Assembly (NCBI GenBank): GCA_028684405.1
Contig: JAQUGA010000161.1
Span: 1-5,964, forward strand
Direction of reading: 5' to 3'
Length of the DNA stretch: 5,964 nt
From: Bacteroidales bacterium
GTDB taxonomy: Bacteria > Bacteroidota > Bacteroidia > Bacteroidales > WCHB1-69
The notes below the pieces were generated by a model that did no database searches, was not told where the DNA came from, and worked only from the letters and a program-made list of their open reading frames with translations. Positions 1 through 5,964 of this stretch are shown here, in pieces. The position numbers and the translations under genes were made by a program. Position 1 is the first letter of the stretch. Every line of letters begins with the position of its first letter.

Positions 1-1
1 A

Positions 2-286
2 CAAAAAAAGGAAAATACTTCTGAAAAAATCATTCATTGTCCTAAATGCCAACAAGGAACCATATTAAAAGGCAAAACCGCCTATGGTTGTTCAGAATAT
101 AAAAAAGGCTGCCATTTTAAAGTTCAACTTGAACAATTTGGGAAAAAACTCACAGAGAATCAAATACTGACTCTAATTTCAAAAAAACAATCCCCGCTCA
201 TTAAAGGCTTTACCGTAAATGGTGAAAAAGTAGATGGAAAACTGTCTATTAACGAAGTTTTTGAAATTATTTTAAATGCGAATTAG
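2..286 (+). CDS. topB: Type IA DNA topoisomerase (topoisomerase III-like), C-terminal fragment
   Basis: This is the last 94 codons of a gene whose start lies left of the window; the frame opens at base 2 and ends in TAG. The fragment has a four-cysteine zinc-ribbon-like motif: CPKC (fragment residues 13-16), then YGCSEYKKGC with Cys30 and Cys37. A segment follows with the pattern LTENQILTLISKK...LIKGF...DGKLSINEVFEI, which resembles the C-terminal repeat seen in bacterial topoisomerase III-type enzymes (Toprim_Crpt-like). Such enzymes relax or decatenate DNA through a transient 5'-phosphotyrosine link made by an upstream catalytic core, which is not visible here. The zinc-ribbon and repeat tail are thought to help bind single-stranded DNA. 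The gene converges on the ygiQ-type gene. Another zinc-ribbon protein with the same tail is possible, but topoisomerase is the best reading. TopB rather than TopA is inferred from tail type alone. Confidence 0.8.
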   Translation, partial: QKKENTSEKIIHCPKCQQGTILKGKTAYGCSEYKKGCHFKVQLEQFGKKLTENQILTLISKKQSPLIKGFTVNGEKVDGKLSINEVFEIILNAN

Positions 287-309
287 CTCTTTTGAAACAC
301 AAAAAAGAG
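287..309. terminator. Possible bidirectional terminator hairpin between convergent genes
   Basis: CTCTTTT (287-293) and AAAAGAG (303-309) form a perfect 7-bp inverted repeat around a 9-base loop, directly after the topoisomerase stop codon and 24 bases from the end of the convergent ygiQ-type gene. The stem is AT-rich, so it is weak, and no long T-run follows it on either strand. Its position between two converging stop codons is the main support. Confidence 0.35.
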
Positions 310-332
310 TAATAATAAAAAGGCACAGGTTT

Positions 333-2138
333 TTAATCCAACAATCTTTTTCCTATTTGCATTTTATTGTATTTATGTAAAACACTTGTAATTTGCTTTC
401 TGTTTTCTCTCTTATAGTAGAAAAATAAAATTTGTTGTTCTTTTCGTTTTTCTACATCTTTTTGAACCGTTATTTTTTCTTTGGTATAAGGGTCAAAACC
501 ACAGTAATACATGGTGGTAGAATAGGTCATGGGCGTAGGCGTAAAGTCCTGAACTTGCTCCGGTTTGATATTGTTTTTCTTCAGCCAAATGGCCATTTCA
601 ATCATATCATCAAAATCGCTTCCGGGGTGATTCGAAATAAGATAAGGAATCAGTTGAATATTAATATGATGCGCATGAGATATTTGACCAAAATGAGATT
701 GAAGATTTTCATACAATTCTATTCCAGGCTTACGCATTTTATCTAAAACACTTTTTTGGGTATGCTCTGGAGCCACTTTAAATCGTCCAGAAATATGCTG
801 TGTCAAAATAACATCCAGATACAAATCATGACTATTGGTTTTGTTTTCTGATTTGGGTCTATTCAAAAACAAGTCATACCGAATACCGCTTCCGATGGTG
901 ATTTTTTTAATGCCTTTTACTTTTGCCGATTTTTCATAAAGACTCATTAAATGGGAATGATTTGTTGATAAGTTTGCACACACAGAAGGAAAAAGACAAG
1001 AAGCTCTTTTGCATTTTATACAAATTTCGAGATTTTTTCCTTGCATTTTATACATATTTGCCGAAGGTCCACCCAAATCGGTAATATGTCCTCTAAAATC
1101 TTCCATTTGCGAAATCGTTTCAAGCTCTTTTAAAATAGATTTTTCCGAACGATTTTGAATATATTTCCCTTGATGGGCTGAAATGGCACAAAAACTACAT
1201 CCACCAAAACATCCCCGATGTATATTTACCGAATGTTTAATCATTTCCCATGCAGGAATAGTTCCTCGTTTTAAATATTTTGGGTGAGGCAATCGAGTAA
1301 AAGGCAAATTATAATATTTATCTATCGAATAGGTCTCCGTTTCGGGCTCGGATGGATTGACTACAACATATTTATTTTCATACTTTTGAATCAATCCTTT
1401 GGGATGAATTTTATTACTTTCCTCTTCAAAAATAGTAAATGCTGTTGCATAGTTGATTTTCGATTTTAAGCACTCTTCGTGCGAAGGCAAGTTTATATAA
1501 TCACTGTATTTTTCTGAAATAATAGATTCTTTTACAACTGCTGTTTGTGGAATGTTATCAATTTGTGAAATTGAATTCCCTTTTTCGAGTTCTTTAATAA
1601 CTCTTTGGATGGCTTTTTCACCCATTCCGTATACCAGCATATCTGCATTGCTATCGATTAAAATAGAAGGTTTCACGCTGTCTGACCAATAATCGTAGTG
1701 CGTTAATCTTCGCATAGAAGCTTCTACACCACCAATAATAACAGGAACATCGGGATAGAGTTCTTTTAAGATTTTAGAATATACAATACATGCATAATCG
1801 GGTCTAAATCCAGCTTTTCCACCGGGAGTATAAGCATCATCCGAACGCAATCTTTTAAAGGCCGTGTAATGATTGACCATCGAATCCATGTTGCCTGCAC
1901 TCACTCCAAAAAACAATGTGGGAGTTCCAAACTTTTTAAAGTCACGCAAATCGTCTTGCCAGTTGGGTTGGGGAATAATGGCGACTTTATAACCCAAATA
2001 TTCAATCCATCTTCCAATGATGGCCGTTCCAAATGAAGGATGATCAACGTATGCATCACCACTTATCAAAATTACATCTACTTTGGACCATCCGTTTCTT
2101 TCAACTTCTTTTGCAGTAATTGGTAACCATTTTTTCAT
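333..2138 (-). CDS. ygiQ: YgiQ family (UPF0313) radical SAM protein
   Basis: This is a complete 601-residue member of the YgiQ/UPF0313 family, cytosolic iron-sulfur proteins of the radical SAM superfamily with no firmly assigned substrate. An N-terminal family-specific region (about 1-290) includes DAYVDHPSFGTAIIGRWIEY (29-48) and GGVEASMRRLTHYDYWSDS (136-154). The radical SAM domain begins near 300. HRGCFGGCSFC carries the CxxxCxxC ligands Cys310, Cys314 and Cys317 for the 4Fe-4S cluster that binds S-adenosylmethionine. A second cysteine group typical of the family, CIKCKRASCLFPSVC (Cys373, 376, 381, 387), follows, then KVAPEHT (454-460) and DFTPTPMTYSTTMYYCGFDP (531-550). The protein ends near 601, shorter than the roughly 740 residues of the E. 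coli protein because the variable C-terminal tail is small. The ATG at 2138 has an A-rich leader (AACAAGAAAA) and begins the conserved N-terminus. The gene stands alone, convergent with the topoisomerase and divergent from the PorG-like genes, with a likely promoter of its own. Confidence 0.95.
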   Translation of the reverse strand: MKKWLPITAKEVERNGWSKVDVILISGDAYVDHPSFGTAIIGRWIEYLGYKVAIIPQPNWQDDLRDFKKFGTPTLFFGVSAGNMDSMVNHYTAFKRLRSDDAYTPGGKAGFRPDYACIVYSKILKELYPDVPVIIGGVEASMRRLTHYDYWSDSVKPSILIDSNADMLVYGMGEKAIQRVIKELEKGNSISQIDNIPQTAVVKESIISEKYSDYINLPSHEECLKSKINYATAFTIFEEESNKIHPKGLIQKYENKYVVVNPSEPETETYSIDKYYNLPFTRLPHPKYLKRGTIPAWEMIKHSVNIHRGCFGGCSFCAISAHQGKYIQNRSEKSILKELETISQMEDFRGHITDLGGPSANMYKMQGKNLEICIKCKRASCLFPSVCANLSTNHSHLMSLYEKSAKVKGIKKITIGSGIRYDLFLNRPKSENKTNSHDLYLDVILTQHISGRFKVAPEHTQKSVLDKMRKPGIELYENLQSHFGQISHAHHINIQLIPYLISNHPGSDFDDMIEMAIWLKKNNIKPEQVQDFTPTPMTYSTTMYYCGFDPYTKEKITVQKDVEKRKEQQILFFYYKRENRKQITSVLHKYNKMQIGKRLLD

Positions 2139-2164
2139 TTTTCTTGTTTAAGAAAATAATAGTG

Positions 2165-2172
2165 CAAAAATA
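2165..2172 (-). promoter_or_regulatory. Putative -7 promoter element for the ygiQ-type gene
   Basis: Read on the minus strand, TATTTTTG matches the Bacteroidota -7 consensus TAnnTTTG exactly and is followed by C. It lies 26 bases upstream of the ygiQ ATG, which would give a leader of about 20 bases. No good TTTG or TTG -33 element is seen at the usual 17-23 base spacing; the nearest TTG is about 26 bases away. The call rests on the -7 match and position. Confidence 0.45.
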
Positions 2173-2231
2173 CACATTAAAATCACTATTAATCACCACA
2201 ATAAAGAGGTGTTTATAATGGTAATAAAAAG

Positions 2232-2261
2232 TTTAACAGTAATAATAGTAAAATAAGTTTG
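2232..2261 (+). promoter_or_regulatory. Putative promoter for the PorG-like/uppS/bamA gene set
   Basis: TAAGTTTG at 2254-2261 is an exact match to the Bacteroidota -7 consensus TAnnTTTG, followed by C. TTTA at 2232-2235, one mismatch from the TTTG -33 element, lies 18 bases upstream. Transcription would begin near 2267, giving a leader of about 68 bases before the ATG at 2335. A weaker second candidate sits downstream: TTTG at 2275-2278 and AGAATTTG at 2299-2306, spaced by 20 bases, which would give a leader of about 20 bases. The rest of the intergenic region between 2139 and 2334 is AT-rich, and I see no other feature in it. Confidence 0.45.
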
Positions 2262-2334
2262 CATATTAGGTTTTTTTGTATTTATTTTGTATTAATTTAG
2301 AATTTGCTAGGACTTGAAAACAAAGATATTATAC

Positions 2335-3246
2335 ATGAGAAAAGCATTGAATATAATTTTGGTGTGTCTATTTTTAACAGGAATTAGCTCGGAGCTATCT
2401 GCCCAAAAATGGAAAAAAAACCGATCATTCTTAACAGTACACTTAGGTGGCTCTAACTTTTTGGGAGAACTAGGTGGTTCGCCAGATATTGGCACTTTTG
2501 GATTAAAAGATTTTGACATCCAATCAACAAGAATGATGTTAGGTGCTGGATATAGCTATCGAATTGCTGAAAGACTTAATATAAAAGCAAATGGTTATTT
2601 TGGCTGGATTGGCGGTGATGATGCTCATACTTCACAAATTAACAGAAATGCTCGAAATTTGCATTTTCGTTCTATCTTAGCTGAAGTTTCTGGTCAATTA
2701 GAATTATATCTAACCGTGCAAAACACAGGGCCACAATGGGGACGCAGAAGAACGAGCAGAATGCCTGTTACAACCTACATCTTTGCAGGAGTTGGCGGAG
2801 TTTATACAAATCCCAAAGCAAAATACACAGATGGTTCTTGGCACGCACTTCAGCCCCTAGGAACCGAAGGACAAGGTTTGGTTGAAACTCGTAAACCATA
2901 TTCTCGAATTGCCATGTCGTTCCCTTATGGCATTGGTCTTAAATACGAAATCAATCGAAGATATCATTTAGGAATTGAATATGGTATAAGATTAACTACA
3001 ACAGACTATATGGATGATGTTAGCACAACCTACTTTGATGTAAATAAAATCAGAGCAGAAAGAGGAGATATAGCAGCCTACTTCTCGAATCCATCCGACC
3101 CTACTGATCCTGTTGCCTTTAACGGGACGTCTCCTGGAAATCAAAGAGGCAATCCAGTAAACAATGACTCTTATATGTTTGCACAATTCACACTGTATGT
3201 TAATTTGTATAAAATAAGAACAAATATTTGTTCGTTCCAATACTAA
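2335..3246 (+). CDS. DUF6089/PorG-like outer-membrane beta-barrel protein, first tandem copy
   Basis: This 303-residue exported protein is predicted to form a small outer-membrane beta-barrel. Residues 1-24 are a signal peptide (basic MRK, a hydrophobic stretch, cleavage around Ala23-Gln24). The mature part alternates polar and aromatic or hydrophobic residues in Gly-rich strands, as in barrels. It shares a set of motifs with the next gene: RNLHFRS (107-113), EVSGQLE (117-123), LQPLGTEGQGL (172-182), GLKY (201-204), LGIEYG (212-217), DYMDDV (224-229), and a cysteine near the C-terminus (Cys299). These fit the DUF6089 family, to which the type IX secretion protein PorG of Porphyromonas gingivalis is thought to belong. 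An in-frame TTG at 2314 would add seven residues, but the ATG at 2335 gives a standard signal peptide and is preferred. It is first in a rightward gene set, 22 bases before its paralogue. A role in type IX secretion is inferred from family and neighbourhood only. Confidence 0.85.
   Translation: MRKALNIILVCLFLTGISSELSAQKWKKNRSFLTVHLGGSNFLGELGGSPDIGTFGLKDFDIQSTRMMLGAGYSYRIAERLNIKANGYFGWIGGDDAHTSQINRNARNLHFRSILAEVSGQLELYLTVQNTGPQWGRRRTSRMPVTTYIFAGVGGVYTNPKAKYTDGSWHALQPLGTEGQGLVETRKPYSRIAMSFPYGIGLKYEINRRYHLGIEYGIRLTTTDYMDDVSTTYFDVNKIRAERGDIAAYFSNPSDPTDPVAFNGTSPGNQRGNPVNNDSYMFAQFTLYVNLYKIRTNICSFQY
3218..3233. repeat. Perfect 16-bp palindrome at the end of the first PorG-like gene
   Basis: GAACAAATATTTGTTC is identical to its own reverse complement. 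It lies inside the last codons of the first PorG-like gene, ending 13 bases before the last base of the stop codon. It could fold as a short hairpin or be a site for a dimeric DNA-binding protein. It has no following T-run, so it is a poor terminator, and it may be chance in AT-rich coding DNA. Confidence 0.4.
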
Positions 3247-3268
3247 AAGCAACTATTACTTCTGAAAA

Positions 3269-4117
3269 ATGAAAAAATGTATTTTACTTCCCTTTATAGT
3301 TGTGATTTTAGGCATGTATGCTAAATCACAACGCTCAGAATTGGGCGTTTTTGTGGGTACTGCTTATTACATTGGCGACCTGAATCCCACAAAACATTTC
3401 AATAAGACAAACTCCGCTGGGGGTCTGATTTATAGATACAACTTTAATACCCGATGGGCTTTCAAAATGAGTGCTCTCTTCGGACAACTTGAGGGCAGCG
3501 ACAGAGAATCAAATTACAACTATAATCGAAATTTAAGCTTCCGCTCTCCAATTTCTGAAATTTCAGGTCAACTTGAATTTAATTTTTTCAATTTATATCC
3601 ACAACAAGGAAAAAACAATTTCTCTCCCTATATGTTTGTTGGATTTTCGGCCTTCTCTTTTAACCCTCAAGCTCAAATGAACGATCACTGGTATGACTTA
3701 CAGCCACTGGGGACCGAAGGTCAAGGATTAGATCATTATCCAAACAAAGAGCACTACTCCCTCACAAATGTCAACATACCTTTTGGATTAGGACTGAAGT
3801 ATAATTTCCTAAGAAATTTCTCATTAGGAATTGAATGGGGCATGAGAAAAACATGGTCGGATTACATTGATGACGTGGGTGGAACTTATGCCGATCAAAT
3901 TCAACTATCAACAAATAGGGGACCCATTGTAGCAAGCCTTGCAGACAGAAGCGATGTTCCAAACCTAGAAGGTGCTGGAAGAGGAAACTCTAGAACCAAA
4001 GATTGGTACAACTTTACCGGCATATGGCTCACCTTCAAGCTTTTTGAAACTTCAGAAAGTTGCAACGTTTATCAAAAGCCAAATTATCGATCCAATAAAA
4101 AAGGCAAAAAAAGGTAA
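3269..4117 (+). CDS. porG: DUF6089/PorG-like outer-membrane beta-barrel protein, second tandem copy
   Basis: This 282-residue paralogue of the preceding protein is also predicted to be an outer-membrane beta-barrel. Residues 1-20 are a signal peptide (MKK, hydrophobic core, cleavage near AKS-Q). Motifs shared with the first copy are RNLSFRS (87-93), EISGQLE (97-103), LQPLGTEGQGL (144-154), GLKY (175-178), LGIEWG (186-191), DYIDDV (198-203) and a C-terminal-region cysteine (Cys265). It differs in lacking the Trp/Arg-rich loop found near 134-143 of the first copy and in ending with a basic tail (RSNKKGKKR). It lies 22 bases after the first copy and 36 bases before uppS. PorG precedes the isoprenyl transferase and Omp85/BamA genes in Porphyromonas gingivalis, so this copy holds the expected porG position. 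PorG works with the PorK/PorN ring of the type IX secretion system. Family membership is fairly secure; the porG assignment is inferred from family and gene order. Confidence 0.85.
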   Translation: MKKCILLPFIVVILGMYAKSQRSELGVFVGTAYYIGDLNPTKHFNKTNSAGGLIYRYNFNTRWAFKMSALFGQLEGSDRESNYNYNRNLSFRSPISEISGQLEFNFFNLYPQQGKNNFSPYMFVGFSAFSFNPQAQMNDHWYDLQPLGTEGQGLDHYPNKEHYSLTNVNIPFGLGLKYNFLRNFSLGIEWGMRKTWSDYIDDVGGTYADQIQLSTNRGPIVASLADRSDVPNLEGAGRGNSRTKDWYNFTGIWLTFKLFETSESCNVYQKPNYRSNKKGKKR

Positions 4118-4153
4118 TTTACAATATTATAACCGCTTTATCGTTACCGCAGT

Positions 4154-4903
4154 ATGAGTTTCAAAAACAGACTAGATAGAACGAATATCCCAAAACACGT
4201 GGCCATTATTATGGATGGGAACGGCAGATGGGCTGAAAAACACAAAAGAGAACGTACATTTGGCCATCAAAACGGAATTAAAGCCGTGCGACAAGCCATT
4301 GAAGGAGCTGCCGAAATCGGCATAGAATTCCTAACGCTTTATGCGTTTTCAACAGAAAACTGGAATCGCCCCAAAGAGGAGGTAGATATGCTGATGGACC
4401 TCATGGTTCAAGCCATCGAAAGCGAATCCAAAGAAATACTCCAAAACAATGTTCGCATAAAAACCATTGGAGACATTGATCGATTAATGCCAGAAACTTT
4501 GGTCTCTCTTCAAGATATAATCAAAAAATCATCAAAAAACACAGGACTGACCGTTGTTATTGCTCTTAGCTACAGCTCTCGTTGGGAAATCGTAGAAATG
4601 GTTAAAGTAGTTGCGGAAAAAGTTAAAAATAATGAAATTTTGGCGAAAAATATTACTGAAAAAACAATTTCCGAGCATCTATCTACCCATTTTATGCCCG
4701 ATCCTGAACTGATAATTCGCACAAGTGCCGAAAAAAGATTAAGCAATTTTTTGATGTGGCAGGCTTCCTACAGCGAGTTTGCATTTATCGAAACACTTTG
4801 GCCCGACTTTACAAAAGAGACACTATTTGAAACGATATCCGATTTTCAACAGCGTGAGCGTAGATTTGGAAAAACAGGCAAACAAGTAAAAGATGAACAA
4901 TAA
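4154..4903 (+). CDS. uppS: Isoprenyl transferase (undecaprenyl diphosphate synthase family)
   Basis: This complete 249-residue cis-prenyltransferase adds isopentenyl units to farnesyl diphosphate to make the long-chain polyprenyl diphosphate carrier used for peptidoglycan and surface glycans at the inner membrane. Signature motifs appear in order. HVAIIMDGNGRWA (15-27) holds the catalytic and Mg-binding Asp21. GHQNG (37-41) follows. YAFSTENWNRP (63-73) is the substrate-binding segment, ALSYSSRWEI (137-146) is a conserved strand, and LIIRTSAEKRLSNFLMWQ (186-203) holds Arg189, Arg195 and Ser197 that grip the diphosphate. Glu208 corresponds to the second Mg ligand. WPDF (217-220) and QRERRFG close the fold. 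Length matches the family (about 250). One variation is Ala192 where GGE or SGE is usual. The last 11 bases overlap an in-frame upstream ATG for bamA. Co-location with porG-like genes and bamA fits an envelope-biogenesis operon. Confidence 0.97.
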   Translation: MSFKNRLDRTNIPKHVAIIMDGNGRWAEKHKRERTFGHQNGIKAVRQAIEGAAEIGIEFLTLYAFSTENWNRPKEEVDMLMDLMVQAIESESKEILQNNVRIKTIGDIDRLMPETLVSLQDIIKKSSKNTGLTVVIALSYSSRWEIVEMVKVVAEKVKNNEILAKNITEKTISEHLSTHFMPDPELIIRTSAEKRLSNFLMWQASYSEFAFIETLWPDFTKETLFETISDFQQRERRFGKTGKQVKDEQ

Positions 4904-4908
4904 AACAA

Positions 4909-4916
4909 TACTTTTG
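4909..4916 (+). promoter_or_regulatory. Possible internal -7 promoter element upstream of bamA
   Basis: TACTTTTG matches the Bacteroidota -7 consensus TAnnTTTG exactly, is followed by C, and sits 27 bases before the ATG at 4944. A start site near 4922 would give a leader of about 20 bases. I see no TTTG or TTG at the right spacing upstream, so this is a half-supported promoter that could let bamA be transcribed apart from uppS. Confidence 0.35.
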
Positions 4917-4943
4917 CATTCAATTCTGCGAAAAAAAAGTAAC

Positions 4944-5964
4944 ATGAAAAAAACTGTTCTTCTACTGCCTCTATTTTTCTTACTAATAAATGTAAACCTA
5001 CAATCTGTCGCTCAGGTTCAAATTGGAAGCCCCGAGGATGTTGTATTTGACTACTCCAATCCGAAAGAATACGAAATCGGAGGAATTACAGTGAGCGGTG
5101 TACAATATTACGATAACAATTCTATTATCGCACTTACTGGTTTGGCGGTTGGAGACAAAATCAAGGTCCCTGGAGAAGCAATTACAAGTGCCATTCAGAA
5201 ACTTTGGAGTCAAAATCTTTTTGAAGACATTCAAATTACAGCTTCTAAAACCGAAGGAAAATTAATCTTTTTGAATATTGATCTTAAAGAAAGACCTAGA
5301 TTATCTAGATTTTCAATTACAGGAGTCAGAAAATCCGAAGCGGATGAAATCAGAGATGACATTAAATTATCCAGAGGTGATATTGTTACCGAACATCTAT
5401 TAATAAACACCGAACATCTGATTCTGAAAAGATTTAGAAATAAAGGATTTTTTAATGCTAAAGTAGACATTCGCGAGGAAAAAGACACCACCCTCGCAAA
5501 TAGCTTAATACTGTTTATTAATGTCGCGAAGAATAAAAAAATAAAAATCAACGAAATTTATTTTGAAGGAAATAACGAAGTTGCAAAGTCAAAACTTATT
5601 CGTTCTTTTAAAGATACAAAAGAGAAATTCAGATTTTATCCTTTTGAAAAAATAGACACTTTTTTTGTTCATGTGGTGAATAACTTTCAAGAGTATCGCC
5701 AAAGAGATTTGCTTGAAGTTGCTTCTGACTATTTTTCCGAAAGAGTCAAATTGAGAATATTTAAGTCATCGAAATTCATTGCCGAAGATTATGAAACTGA
5801 CAAACTATCCATCATCAGTCAATATAATGCAAAAGGTTACCGAAATGCACGAATAATATCGGATACGATATATAAAGTTTCCGACAGACTTATCAATATA
5901 GGCATTCGAGTGGAAGAAGGAAATCAATTTCATTTCCGAAACATTAATTGGGTGGGAAATACAC
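4944..5964 (+). CDS. bamA: Outer-membrane protein assembly factor BamA, N-terminal POTRA part
   Basis: This gene runs off the right edge; 340 complete codons are visible. BamA (Omp85 family) folds and inserts beta-barrel proteins into the outer membrane, using periplasmic POTRA domains that receive nascent barrels and a C-terminal 16-strand barrel that is not in the window. Residues 1-23 are a signal peptide ending SVA-Q. Repeated POTRA openings are visible: EIGGITVSGVQYYD (44-57), RLSRFSITGVRKSEADEI (119-136), KIKINEIYFEGNNEV (199-213) and FHFRNINWVGN (329-339). POTRA features such as AIQKLWSQNLFEDI (83-96) and RFRNKGFFNAKV (163-174) also appear. POTRA3 spans about 128 residues, longer than the usual 75-95, with extra sequence around 226-268. 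An in-frame ATG at 4893 inside uppS would add 17 residues before the signal peptide; 4944 is preferred because it starts with MKK and a compact hydrophobic core. Identification rests on the POTRA pattern and gene order. Confidence 0.93.
   Translation, partial: MKKTVLLLPLFFLLINVNLQSVAQVQIGSPEDVVFDYSNPKEYEIGGITVSGVQYYDNNSIIALTGLAVGDKIKVPGEAITSAIQKLWSQNLFEDIQITASKTEGKLIFLNIDLKERPRLSRFSITGVRKSEADEIRDDIKLSRGDIVTEHLLINTEHLILKRFRNKGFFNAKVDIREEKDTTLANSLILFINVAKNKKIKINEIYFEGNNEVAKSKLIRSFKDTKEKFRFYPFEKIDTFFVHVVNNFQEYRQRDLLEVASDYFSERVKLRIFKSSKFIAEDYETDKLSIISQYNAKGYRNARIISDTIYKVSDRLINIGIRVEEGNQFHFRNINWVGNT

Noticed and set aside
432..746. Plus-strand open frame of 104 codons opposite the ygiQ-type gene
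   Set aside because: It lies wholly antisense to a well-supported conserved gene, has Ile/Phe/Arg-rich low-complexity content and no family resemblance.
2314..2334. TTG start adding seven residues to the first PorG-like protein
   Set aside because: The extension MKTKILY precedes a complete signal peptide beginning MRK at 2335, and the AGGA before the TTG is too close to act as a ribosome site.
2385..2397. Short inverted repeat TAGCTC-G-GAGCTA in the signal peptide region of the first PorG-like gene
   Set aside because: It has a 6-bp stem with a one-base centre inside coding sequence, which cannot fold as a normal hairpin and is likely chance.
3972..4157. Plus-strand open frame of 61 codons bridging the second PorG-like gene and uppS
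   Set aside because: It mostly overlaps the PorG-like gene in another frame, and the product shows no recognisable motif.
5231..5551. Minus-strand open frame of 106 codons opposite bamA
   Set aside because: It is antisense to clear POTRA coding sequence; its Phe/Leu/Ser-rich composition is what the complement of Lys/Glu/Asn-rich coding gives.
1..5964. Search for mobile elements, CRISPR arrays, tRNA or rRNA genes, toxin-antitoxin or defence systems
   Set aside because: No transposase or integrase motifs, spaced direct repeats, cloverleaf-like sequences or defence domains were recognised; nearly all the window is explained by conserved core genes.

Overview
The window looks like chromosomal DNA from a low-GC member of the Bacteroidota. 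Four things point there. Neighbouring genes encode DUF6089/PorG-like proteins, isoprenyl transferase and BamA, an order known from this phylum. Start codons lack clear Shine-Dalgarno sequences and are preceded by A-rich leaders. Several intergenic regions carry matches to the Bacteroidota -7 promoter element TAnnTTTG. Signal peptides end in an Ala-Gln or Ser-Gln type junction. I cannot name the genus.

Layout. At the left edge (2-286, +) is the C-terminal tail of a type IA DNA topoisomerase, probably topoisomerase III. It converges across a 46-base gap on a complete ygiQ-type radical SAM gene (333-2138, -). A divergent promoter region of about 200 bases follows. Then comes a tightly spaced rightward gene set: two tandem DUF6089/PorG-like outer-membrane proteins (2335-3246 and 3269-4117), isoprenyl transferase uppS (4154-4903), and the first 340 codons of bamA (4944 to the window end).

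How the genes work together. The rightward set is an envelope-biogenesis cluster. UppS makes the polyprenyl carrier lipid for peptidoglycan and surface glycans. BamA inserts beta-barrels into the outer membrane. The DUF6089/PorG-like proteins are predicted small outer-membrane barrels; PorG of Porphyromonas gingivalis is a component of the type IX secretion system. The topoisomerase and YgiQ genes are unrelated housekeeping neighbours.

Novelty. I see no mobile element, CRISPR array, RNA gene, toxin-antitoxin pair or defence system. The points most worth a second look are the tandem duplication of the PorG-like gene, an apparent insertion of about 43 residues in the third POTRA region of BamA, and the alternative starts and internal promoter at the uppS/bamA junction.
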